A model generated the notes under the pieces. It saw only the letters and a program-made list of their open reading frames with translations, ran no database searches and had not been told where the DNA came from. A stretch of DNA of 64,000 nucleotides, from contig JAFREQ010000042.1 in the NCBI GenBank assembly GCA_025331565.1, positions 1,207,501 to 1,271,500 of the forward strand, in the 5' to 3' direction. The position numbers and the translations under genes are program-made. This DNA is from Holacanthus passer (lineage: Eukaryota; Chordata; Actinopteri; Pomacanthidae). Position 1 is the stretch's first letter. Every line of letters starts with the position of its first letter. This document shows positions 48,801-58,599 of the stretch, piece by piece.

Positions 48801-48947
48801 GTTTTCTTGCTTCAGTGAACTGACTGAGGATGCTTTGTTTTGACAGAAAAGGCAGGAATCAGCCATCATGTGATCTCAGGACCCGTCAGCCACGTCTTTC
48901 CTTACAACAGAGTCTCTGCTGTAGAGATGATTCAACTGTACAGGTGA
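45889..48947 (+). CDS. eef2kmt: eEF2 lysine methyltransferase (FAM86 family), eight exons
   Basis: EEF2KMT is a cytosolic SAM-dependent enzyme that trimethylates a lysine of elongation factor 2. Exons: 45889-46008, 46501-46563, 46646-46726, 47129-47230, 47497-47630, 47824-48068, 48312-48449, 48847-48947. All phases agree, giving 327 residues (human 330). The FAM86 N-terminal region includes FLSELIRRQEAADCDPLDEL. The seven-beta-strand methyltransferase part has motif I VLELGSGVGLTG (about 169-180), SDCH after the next strand, and the catalytic-side motif DVVYDP (about 249-254) where many family members have a D-x-x-Y type sequence. The start is in good context (GAAGATGG). The gene is divergent from pigq and convergent with alg1. 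The exon 4 donor (CTG|GTACCA) is weak, but phase and homology support it. Confidence 0.95.
47010..47095 (-). repeat. interspersed repeat fragment in eef2kmt intron 3
   Basis: Read on the minus strand this gives ccagagtgacacagctcaac and aactatcagatggattggca, the same family as at 39651-39900. Confidence 0.5.
48157..48291 (-). repeat. interspersed teleost repeat in eef2kmt intron 6
   Basis: The phrases aaagtacaagtacctcaaat, tgatacttgagtaaatgcat and ttacattccacctctg form a series widely repeated in fish genomes. A second, internally shortened copy in the other orientation is at 53020-53083. It ends 20 bp before the exon 7 acceptor. Confidence 0.65.
48670..48720 (-). repeat. retroelement-like fragment in eef2kmt intron 7
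   Basis: The plus-strand phrases gatttccccattagggacaa and taaagttgttttctattc mirror the fragment at 30557-30600. It is probably the end of a truncated retroelement. Confidence 0.45.
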
Positions 48948-48961
48948 CACAACTGTAGCAC

Positions 48962-48976
48962 AATAAAGATTTTATT
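48962..48976. terminator. shared bidirectional polyadenylation signal of eef2kmt and alg1
   Basis: AATAAA on plus (48962-48967) and AATAAA on minus (48976-48971) are 3 bp apart in the 15-mer aataaagattttatt. The plus signal lies 15 bp past the eef2kmt stop, and the minus signal gives alg1 a 3' UTR of about 490 nt. An alternative alg1 signal (ATTAAA) is near 49130. Confidence 0.65.
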
Positions 48977-49465
48977 TACAGATGTACATCGTATTAAAGT
49001 CTCCTTTTTACATTCAAGTTCTCTGAAGTAGGAAAAAAACTGGAATGAAAGTTAATTAAAGATGATGAGTTCAGACAAGCCTTTACCTCACCTGTGTGTA
49101 ACAGCAGCATTTCATGCTTCCAAACATTTAATGGACTCAAATAGTGAAGCTGAGCTACCTGCAAAGTCAAAGGGTCTTCCAGATGTTTCACTCAGGATAA
49201 TCCACAGACGGCTGGAAGGGACAATCCTTCATGCTACAAGACATTAACAAAACATGTACCTACTTTCTTTCATCCCAAATATTTAAACACGACTTCTCTG
49301 CCCTGTTAAGTTTTCAGTTGGTTTGTGGATACAGTCCTAAACAGAACATCATCCAAGTAAACGTTTGTGGCTGATTGTCAGAATAAAAACTTCTGCCAAG
49401 AAAGAAGTGAAAAGGTCTGAACATTGTCTCAAACTTTTCCCTCTCTGGTTCCACCCTGGTGTCCA
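48977..49465 (-). other. alg1: alg1 3' UTR (predicted)
   Basis: Non-coding sequence between the alg1 stop and its candidate polyadenylation signals. No repeat or gene is seen within it. Confidence 0.55.
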
Positions 49466-52400
49466 TCAGGGAGCAGTGATCAGAGGCAGGACGTTCTGGT
49501 CCCAGTTGTCGTCCCAGCACTGACCTCTGCTGGTGCGGAGGTTCCTTCTGAACGCACCCAGTCTGCCCCCTGAGCTGGGAAACTCTGACAGGAGAGACTG
49601 AAACACACACAAATGCAAGTTCGAATGCATTCGTCTATTCATTACATTCAACCACGCCTTCTTACAGGTGGAGGAGTGTTATTAAATAAAATGTTATTTT
49701 CATTTAAGTACAACCCTGTGGGCTCAAAGTGCACTTGGAAGCAGCTGCAAAATAACAACAGTCCAAACAGCTCAGTCATATTTAGACCTAAGGCTCATGG
49801 CCATACCTGACTTTGGTTTTAATCACATTAAAAGTAAATATCATTAAGTGTCTATTTCAACTTGTAAAAAGCTTTAACCCTCATCAGAATGCTGTTTTAG
49901 CTCATAAGTGTCCTTGTGCCTCACACCCTGCTCAGGTTTGCTCGGGTTCTACTAATATCCAACATTCTCACCTTGAGCTGCTCAGCGAGCTCCTGAGAGT
50001 CTCTGAAGATCAGTCCGTTCTCCTCGTGCTTCACCAGCTCATGTAAACTGGGGGAAAAGACGCTGTGTTAACATTTGATACATTTCAGTGTGCAAGACTA
50101 ATTCTAGCTTTCAAAGATCAGTTTGCTCTCAGAGTCGAGACCCTCTCCACCCTGGACGGTGCTCACCAGTTGAAGTGGATGGCACAGACGGGCAGACAGC
50201 AGCCGAACATGTCCACCACCTTCATGGGCAGATCCAGGCCGCTGGACGACTTGTGGAGACAAACACCGAGATCTGCTGAACCTGACCAGACAAACACACA
50301 CGTTTACTGAGTCTTCTTTTTCATGATAATTCATCAATCATCATCTAACAGATTAAGAAAGTAAAACCTCAAACCAAAACATGTTTAACAGTAAATCACA
50401 TTCATGTGAAGAGGAGCAGGTCTGAAGGGGCTGAGCACGAACACACACTGAGTCCTGGATGTAAAGTTTATTACTCTCACCTAATAAGACAGGATAGTCT
50501 TCTGCCTCCAGCCAGGGAGTGCAGATCTTCACATGTTCTAAATGTAGAGAGTCAATCAGCTTCCTGTAATGTTCCTTCTGAGGACCTTTACCTGTGCACA
50601 CACACAAACATGAAACCAACACACACACGAGAATGAAAACTGAAAGCTCTTTGAAATCAGACATTTGGAACAAGCAGTGAGGCAGCGGAGGATTACCTGT
50701 GATCACACAGACTAAAGGTGGTAAGGAAGCTCCTCCTTTGACGAAACCTTCGTACTCTGTTGAGAACAAACAGGTGTGAGGTGAGAAGAAATGAGACACA
50801 AACAAATATCACATTTTACACCCCAGAAGGAAACAGAAGGTGAAGAACAGCAGTTTAAAACCTCTTGTACCTTCAAGAGCCTTCAGCAGGATGGAGAAAT
50901 CTTCATCCTCTGTGGAGAGAAGGTACATGTGTTTTATTACAAACATACAGACAATGTTGGATTCATTTAAGATAAGATCATTCTTTAGTCATAACTGATT
51001 GATTTGAAATGATTTGAAGAATTTGAAAATGTCTGATTGACCCAAAGACACTGATTCTGTGTTTGAGGCTGGATTGAAACATTGTTCAAAAACAAAACCT
51101 TATACCATCAGAGCAGCTTTAAAGGTGCAATAATCACAGAGAAATGATGCACAGGGACTTTCTCATGTAACAAACAATGAGTTGTATGTTCCAGATTGTG
51201 CTCGATGACTTGAAGCCCGACAGTGTAGATCTACTGGAAGTGAACAAATCACTCACTGTTGCTGTGTCTTCACATCAAAGGTCTCAAGTTATTAGTTATT
51301 TTATTTAAAGGAAAAATAAGGACCTAAGTGAAAGATTTTAACTGGACAGTTAAATTGTAACTGACCTAAATTAAACAAAAAATGCATCTGCATGTGGCTG
51401 CTTGGATGCTCAGGTTTAGTCAGTAAGATGTCTGAATGTGCACGGTCTCTTCCTCTCACCTGTCCAGCTGGTGCTGCTGAGCAGCAGCGCAGGTCGCTCC
51501 GCCCTCAAGGTCACTGTGTCATTAGTGAGGTCACAAACAGAGAAAACTGTCCTCTCCACCTCCACCTCCACCTCAGCAGACCTGGAAAAACACACAGCAG
51601 GTCAGCTGAGGCCGTGTGTGAACCTCAGCAAACTGAGAATCTGCCTTTTCCTCTAAATGTATTTTCACTGAGCGTCACAGTGTCTGTGTTCATGTTAATG
51701 ACATTTGGACTGAAATGTTAAATAAAAGTAAGAGATGCTCCTGTAGTGTTTCTCACTTGTTGCTCTGGAACTGAGGATATGTGTCGGCCAGTCTCATGAA
51801 GAGCTGGTGCTGCAGCTTCAGTGGAGTCTCTCTGAAGATGGAGGCTGGTCTGTCGTACAGCGTCGTCGCCCTGCAGACACCAAACAGTCAGAACTGTCAC
51901 GTTCCTCGTGTAGCTATAATCTCATGTATACTTCAGGCCGGGGACAGATTCTTCCTCCAGCTCACTTTGGTCCGAAGGAAAACATCAAGCAAGTGCCAAG
52001 ATGTGTTGTAGATATTCATTGTCCTCAGAGGATAAAGGTTTATGATTTTAATGAGAAAACAAATCATACTTGATGCCCCAGTTTTTCTGCAAGTCATCCT
52101 TCATTGCATTGGTAACACACAGGTGGTGAGTGGCCAGAGGGCCGAACAAGTGCTCATACCTGAAGAAAACAGGAACAAAAAAAATACTTTAACCACATCA
52201 CTGTCAGAAATTAAAGAGTATGTTGTGACTCTTTTGGGCCCTAAGAACATAGAAATGGGACTAAATTAATTTCTGATGTCAAGATAACGGCCAAAAATGA
52301 TTTAACTACCACAGATGAAGTTAGCTTCTGTAGCGACGGGTCATTAATCTATTATTAATCTGTCGAAAAGCTCAGTTCACCGTCACTGACCACTTTGCCA

Positions 52401-54040
52401 GTCGGACCACCGGGTGTCTCTGGCCGTGGCTCAGGGCCATGATGGTGTAGCCGTAGTTGTGCCAGTCGATGACGAATCTGCTGCCACGCAGGAAGCACAC
52501 GAGCCAAGCCACTGCAATGCTGGGCAGGCCTGGGGGATTCTGGGAAACAAACACAGCCATGAACGTCAGTCAGCAGGGCAGGAAAGTGTTACATTCACTT
52601 GATGAAAATATTCAAACTTATTACAGTAGAAGTTTGTGTTTGGTCAAATGTACCAGTTTAACTGAAGCTGATTTGTAGTAAAGATGAAAACATGTATACA
52701 AATAAAATAAAAACACTGGTATGGCCCTTTAATTACTCACAGTTTGGATCATTTCTTTAAAAGGACAGCAGACATTACTCAGCATTTCTGTAAACGTGCC
52801 AGTGTTGGTGGAATAGTGTCATACCTGCATCAGTATATGAGACTGCGTGTCCATGTTCAGCAGCACACGAAGAAGCTGCAGACACTGAACGATCACCTTC
52901 GTCACGTATGTGAGGATTTTTGGTCCCACTGAAAAAACAACAAAACACTTTGTGTAAATGACATCATGATTTTTAAGGGTTTTTATAATCACCCATGAAA
53001 ACATCCACAAACATGCAAACAGTGGTGGAATGTAACTAAGTACTTTTACTGCAGTAACGGATATGAATACTTCTTCCACCACATAAAACACAGTGTAACA
53101 CGGTTCCAGTTACCTCGAACACCTTTCACTTCTGCTATGGGAACGATCCTTATTTTCTCCTCTCGCAGCACGTCTTGATGAGGTTTGGTATCTACAATGA
53201 ACATTTCAGAGAAAAATCACTGACAGCTCAACTGAAACGAGACTGTTGTGCATTTTTCCACAAAATTTCCTGTAAAATATAACTGATTTTGGACCAAAGT
53301 GTGTTATTGTAGTGTAAAAACAGGAGAAACTGACCCGGGATATTATCGACTTTGAATATGACGAGATCTTCTATAAATCTTTGTTTTCAAATTAATGATT
53401 CCAAGCAAGTTGTAAATAAAGACGAACACATTTAGTCATTTAAGTTTTTGTGGGGTTTTAATCTGATTTTCCTCAGATCAGTCATATCTGAAATAATGGA
53501 GCAGGACAGAAGATACAAAGCAATCTTTGGTACGGAGGTGCAACTGAGTTTGACACATAGATACTCACAGTGTAGTTAGTAATCTTTTTGAAGTTACTTC
53601 TTTTTGAAGTTACTTGTTTATGTAACGTTACTTCCTTTTGCTGCTCAGACAGTTGTCAATAAAGTTGATCTGATCTCATTAACAGCACCAGGTGAGCTTC
53701 ACAGGTGAATGTGTGAACCTCAGTGTGAAGCTCTTCCACAGGCGGACACAGTCTTACCCAGAAACCCGACCACAGTAACGTTGAATCCGTGTTTGCTGAG
53801 GGACAAACTGTGATACTGCATCCGGGGGCTGCGGCCGACGTCCCCCAGCACCAGCACGCACACCCGCCGCTCGGTCCCCGGGTCCCGCTGCCGCAGCCTC
53901 CGCAGCCACAGCGGCAGGAGGCCGGTGAAGAGAGCCAGAGACACCGCCGGCCACGATCCAGCCGCAGAAAACACGAGCGAAAGAGCCGCAATGAGCGCGA
54001 ACACAGCCAGAGCAGCCGAGCAGCCGCTGCACGGCGCCAT
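49466..54040 (-). CDS. alg1: ALG1 beta-1,4-mannosyltransferase (13 exons)
   Basis: ALG1 (GT33) adds the first mannose from GDP-mannose to GlcNAc2-PP-dolichol on the cytosolic face of the ER, a core step of N-glycan assembly. Exons: 53758-54040, 53114-53191, 52825-52928, 52391-52539, 52070-52159, 51757-51870, 51460-51581, 50871-50909, 50697-50756, 50481-50591, 50167-50281, 49972-50047, 49466-49597. All phases agree, giving 490 residues (human 464). Seen are an N-terminal hydrophobic region (about 8-48), LGDVGRSPRMQYHSLSLSKH (from 65), NPPGLPSIAVAWLVCFLRGS (156-175), VIDWHNYGYTIMAL, RPALLLSSTSWTEDEDFSIL, CTPWLEAEDYPVLL and the donor-site block LHKSSSGLDLPMKVVDMFGC. The start codon sits in AAACATGGCGCC. 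The extra length is mainly in the N-terminus and in exon 7. Confidence 0.96.
51969..52040 (+). repeat. interspersed repeat fragment in alg1 intron 5
   Basis: A short match (ttggtccgaaggaaaac, agatattcattgtcctcaga) to the family seen at 39651-39900 and 7501-7572. Confidence 0.4.
53020..53083 (+). repeat. 64-bp miniature element with inverted ends in alg1 intron 2
   Basis: It begins cagtggtggaatgtaactaa and ends ttcttccaccac, so its ends are inverted repeats (GTGGTGGAA and TTCCACCAC). It is an internally deleted relative of the copy at 48157-48291. The inverted ends suggest a non-autonomous DNA-transposon-type origin. Confidence 0.5.
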
Positions 54041-54687
54041 GTTTGTTTGTGATGACGTGGCTCAGTGACGTAGCGGAACTTCAGATTTAAAGGGACCGCA
54101 CAATCATGACGCGTTCAGGTCACACAGGAAAAACGAGTTAGCAAATAACTTCACTGAAATAAGCAGAACAGGGACCAGTTATAGAATTATAACATGAGGC
54201 AGAGGTGATATAAAATAGATCAAATTAATCACAATAAAACAATGGCAAGAATTGAAAATGTCTAAAATTGGAAACTTGGTTGTTACTTGAAATAAACTGG
54301 CTTCGTTCAAGAGTCAAAAGCAAACTTCATATATTTGAAGCATTTTTTTGGTTCTGACCTTTGTGTTTTGTTGCTGTTTGTGAAATAACAGACTGTTTCA
54401 CCAAAATTAAATGAACCTGAAAAGTTTAAAGGTCGAGATCATGTAAAAAAAGATTGGGAATCAGTTGGTTTATTATTATTATTATTATTATTATCAAATG
54501 GTTTATTAATAATACTTTAATTTTATCACCATCTTCAGTTTGGGCGCGGTGACGTCATCTCTCTGACGTCACGGCCGTTCCTCCCCCGGCCTCCTCTGTG
54601 TCCTGCCCCCGTCAGAGGACAGACAGTGCGTCCCCCCTGCTCCTCCCTGCTCCTCCAGCCTGCGGACCGGGATCCTCCGGAGGGACC
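54041..54687. promoter_or_regulatory. alg1/c16orf89 divergent promoter region
   Basis: 647 bp separate two divergent start codons. Next to alg1 is TGACGTGG (54053-54060), the core of ATF6/XBP1 response elements, and another tgacgta near 54066. Towards c16orf89 two perfect CRE palindromes TGACGTCA lie 14 bp apart (54550-54557 and 54564-54571). An (ATT)n tract (54471-54494) lies between. Motif calls only. Confidence 0.55.
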
Positions 54688-55545
54688 ATGCGGGCCGCGG
54701 GGCTCCGGCTGGCCGCCGTGCTGGCTCTGCTCGCCGCCGTGCGCGGCTCGCGGGCGGAGCTGATCGATGACGTGCTGGGCAGCTTGTCCCGGGGAGCAGC
54801 CTTCCTGGAGCGGCAGCACGAGCACATCAACCTGGACGGGGTGGTCGGCTTCCTCATGCTGCAGGGTAGGTGACCTGGAACATCTGGAACACATCTGCAC
54901 TTGGTCTGTTTGATCATCAGGGTTCGGCTCGAATGGGTGATTTTTTGGAAAATGCATGATGATGATAACAATAATAAAACATCTACTCACATCAATCAGG
55001 TTCTTGTGAAACTGACTCTTTGAATTATGGGAAGTTTTGAGGAAAATCATTTATTGTTTAAATGCCTTTAAAAAAAGACTCAAATCAAACAGAGGCATTT
55101 TTCTTCCCTTATTTGAGTTGTTAAGGTTTTTAGTTGGACTTTGATCTAAAGAGTTTTTACAGCTGACTATACACTGTCACACTGTCACACTGTTTGATTA
55201 TCAGTTAGCATCATTACATGTTATTAACCCTCAGGAAACAACATTTAAACATCTTCCAGCAGAACAGTGAACTGGTAGTAATCATGTGACAGCTTCTTGT
55301 CTTAATAAGAATACAGTGAATTACAACAGTGTGAATGAGAGGAAACAATATCTATCTATCTATCTCTATCTATCTGATTGTTAAAAACAGAATCTGTCTC
55401 ATTGTGGTGACTGAGATTTTGGAACAGAGTCACGTCAACAAACTCTCAAAACACGAGTGTTTATATCTCATCTGAGCACCTGTTTATTTCGAAGGAAAGG
55501 AATCTCAGCGTTGATGAGACATTTCAGTCTGGATCACAGTGGAGT

Positions 55546-55587
<42 letters not shown>

Positions 55588-58434
55588 TGACTGACTGACA
55601 GTCATCCAGGATGCTAATTTGGCTAAAACACATTCAACACACCTCAATGTAATAACTGTTGATGAAGGTTTAGTAATAATCTGCTATTTGAATTTGCATA
55701 TAACATCTGACACAAACGTCTGCCTGTATTTGTGCAGAGAAGGTGTTTTATCTTCGACCCCCTGATCCTGATTCTTCTCTCTGTTTGTTTTGTGCGTCAG
55801 CCGAACTGAAGGAAGCCGTTCGGACGTGGCCTCACAGCGACCCGGTCAGCTGGGCCCAGAGAACCTCAGCCGTGGCTCTGGTCAAACGTCTCGATCAAAG
55901 CTTCGACAAGGCCGTGGCCGCGCTGCAGCAGAACGACCCCAAATACTACAGAGGTGAGACGCACTCCATTTCCCACAAAAAGACCTGAATTTAAACTTCT
56001 GGTAGCAGTAAAATCAACTGTCTCACATGAAAACCCCACAAAATGGAACTATAAGGTTTTTGACAATCTGTCAACAAAGAGAAACGTCCAGCTCAGAAAA
56101 CCTCTAATGTTCACAAAGCTAAGAGTTAATACACGTGAGCATCAGTAAAACACTTTGAACGGTTTCCTCACTCCTCTGCTTCATGCAGAGTTTGAGCCCC
56201 TGCTGTCCTGGAGGTTCTGGCTGATTCCTCAGGGGTGGAGCTCCACAGATCCCAGCCTGGTCTATCCCTCCACCATGACCACCGAGTGCTACGACGAGCA
56301 GCTCAGCGACAAATGTCTGACCCTGCTGCTGGGAACCTGGTACGAACACACACCGACACAGAGAACAACACGCGTCGCAGCCTGACTTTATTTCACCAGA
56401 AGAAATGTTAGAGAAGGACGAGTTCGAGGTCAAGTCAAAGTTTGGGTGTTTTGGCTGAATTTGGGTTTTGAAAATGTAACGTTGAGATTTGGGAAATTGG
56501 ATTTTTCACTGTTTCCTGACATTTCTGACTAAAACATGAATCATAAAAGCAAAGACTTGATGATAATGTTGTTTCAGTGTGAGGGCACTGACCTGTCTGA
56601 GCTGCGTGTCTCTGTGAGCAGGAAGATGAACGGGACGCCCTGCATCGTCACCAAGCCCTGCAGGGACACCATGACTCGCTTCGGTTGTCCACACTACTCT
56701 CTGTCCCACCAGCTGCTCTACTTCATGATCGGGAAAATGGTGAGATGGACAGCTAGATCATCAAATCTCTGAAAATCGTTTCTAACCACAGGAGAACAGA
56801 TTGATGAACCTCTGTATGACAGTGGCTGAATGACTGTCAGCCGTGAGGCTCAGGGTTTGTTCTCTGGTTCGTGTTTCCTCTCAGAGAGGCTGCACCAACC
56901 TGCTGAAAGGAGACACCCGAGCATCTCGAGCCAACATGACCGAACGCAGCTACGAGAAGATCTTCTGCTCCAACATGATGAAGACCAACCAGGACATCAT
57001 CAGAGACGGTCTGACCGAGCAGACGGTGGACATCTTCATTGAAAACAGTGAGTGTCGACACATAATGTGAGAATCGTTAAATCTACATCATGTTTTTTTT
57101 CAGTTTGTATTTCAGAATGTGTTTCCTAATTTTCACATCACTGTCACTTATTTCAAACTGCACATATATATATACACATTATATATATAGTGTTGTTTGG
57201 GTGAATAGTGTAGTTATTTCAGTTTAGACTGGCTTTTTAAAGCGTGCTGTTCTATTTCGTGTCCCTTTAATCCAAGATTTTCATGATTGTAATAAATCTT
57301 CTTTAATGTGTTGTTTCATGAGACACTGATGCAGTCTGTTGAATGTTCCACCAGCAGGAGATTCAGCAGAATGCTGAACCATGTCGAACATGTTTTCCCT
57401 AAATGTTGACTGACTTGAGTTTCCTCTGCTCTCTGTCAACAGTCCTGATTTGCGGATTGGCTGGTTTCTCCGACTTTTACAAAGTTGATTGGCTGCAGCA
57501 CATCCTCCGGCTGCAGGATGAGGAAGTGGGCTGCTTTGGGAGAGACAGTGAGTGTTTGAATGCCATTAAAACAATCTGAATCATCTCATTATTTCCAGGC
57601 AGAACGTTTCTTTTTTAAGCCTAATATCCAGTGTTAACGGCAAATATAAAAAGTTTGTAGACATAAAGGAATCAAACATTTTTACCCCTCCTTTTTTCTC
57701 ATATTGTGACCTAATTATTTGTCACCTGCTTACCCATAATGCCTTAAGAGCTGAATTATTTTAAACATATAAATAAAATCCTCACCTCGTACCGCACTCC
57801 TCTTCTTGTGTGAACACTGATGCACAGTTCTGGATTTTCCCTGTGGTTCCCAGTCGTTTCTAACACCTACATAAAAATATATAAATGAGCTCCAAAACAG
57901 ATCTAAAAATACCAGATTCCGTCTCCTGTTCATCACACAGGAGCCAAAAATCTGGATTTGAACAGGTGGTGTAGAGTAGATGTATTTTTCACGGAGCAGG
58001 TGTCGACAGCCTGAACCAGACTAACATCATTAGCTGAGAAGCTCCGTGCAGGAGCTGGTGAGATGGATTAACACTTGATGTCCCGTGCTGTTTGTTTCCT
58101 CAGAGAGCATCATCTCTCAGATCATCGGAGACGAGCTGCTGGAACAGCTGCAGCCTCACAGGAGAGTGAAGAGGAGGGAGAAAATACTTCCAGGTCAGTT
58201 TGTGACTGACAGATCTGATGACACAGGCTTCCATCATCAGTGACAGAGCTCAAACAGGGAGCGTCACATCACTGTTGTCTCATCGTTTTTCCTCCTCCTC
58301 TCTTTCCTTCCGTCTTTTCTCGTCCCACAGATGGCTGCTCCAGTCACATGACGGCGGTGGCTGTCGGAGCTCTGGGAGGATACCTGAACTACTACCTGAC
58401 AGAACAGGACATAACGAAGAGGCCGCTCTCCTGA
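54688..58434 (+). CDS. c16orf89: C16orf89 orthologue (UPF0764), secreted protein, eight exons
   Basis: A protein of unknown molecular role; the human gene is expressed mainly in thyroid. Exons: 54688-54865, 55801-55953, 56189-56339, 56622-56739, 56885-57047, 57443-57547, 58104-58193, 58331-58434. All phases agree, giving 353 residues. A signal peptide is clear (residues 1 to about 23, AAGLRLAAVLALLAAVRGSR then AELIDD). The mature part has many cysteines and family-like stretches such as WKMNGTPCIVTKPCRD, GCPHYSLSHQLLYFMIGKM and DGCSSHMTAVAVGALGGYLN. The ATG is in strong context (ACCATGC). The exon 4 acceptor at 56622 is preferred over one at 56576 because the latter runs into a stop. Identification rests on the position beside alg1 plus sequence resemblance, so confidence is a little lower than for the other genes. 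Confidence 0.87.
54866..55800 (+). other. c16orf89: c16orf89 intron 1
   Basis: A 935-bp intron with a (TATC)n tract (55349-55375) and a (CAGA)n-(CTGA)n compound tract (55546-55598). No internal gene is seen. Confidence 0.85.
55349..55598. repeat. (TATC)n and (CAGA)n/(CTGA)n microsatellites
   Basis: Two tetranucleotide tracts in c16orf89 intron 1, at 55349-55375 and 55546-55598. The second changes phase from CAGA to CTGA units at its right end. Confidence 0.95.
57548..58103 (+). other. c16orf89: c16orf89 intron 6
   Basis: A 556-bp intron of AT-rich sequence. Nothing further is seen in it. Confidence 0.8.
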
Positions 58435-58577
58435 ACGCCCCCCACCCTCCTCACCGGTGCGTTCACACTAGAAAACTGTTGTAGATCATCACGTAGAGAT
58501 GCTCTTCATGGCTGGAGGCTGACTCCCGACACAATATGTTGCTTTATGAACATAGTCGTAAGATGATGAAAATGCTC

Positions 58578-58583
58578 AATAAA
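58578..58583 (+). terminator. c16orf89: c16orf89 polyadenylation signal (AATAAA)
   Basis: A plus-strand AATAAA 143 bp beyond the stop codon. Confidence 0.75.
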
Positions 58584-58599
58584 ACGCTGGGATGTAGCT

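Noticed and set aside
53656..54052. Overlapping GC-rich frames opposite alg1 exon 1
   Set aside because: They are shadows of the alg1 coding exon and lack homology.
56576..56621. Alternative c16orf89 exon 4 acceptor at 56576
   Set aside because: With the incoming phase it meets a stop after about 12 codons. The acceptor ending at 56621 restores the conserved WKMNGTPC reading.
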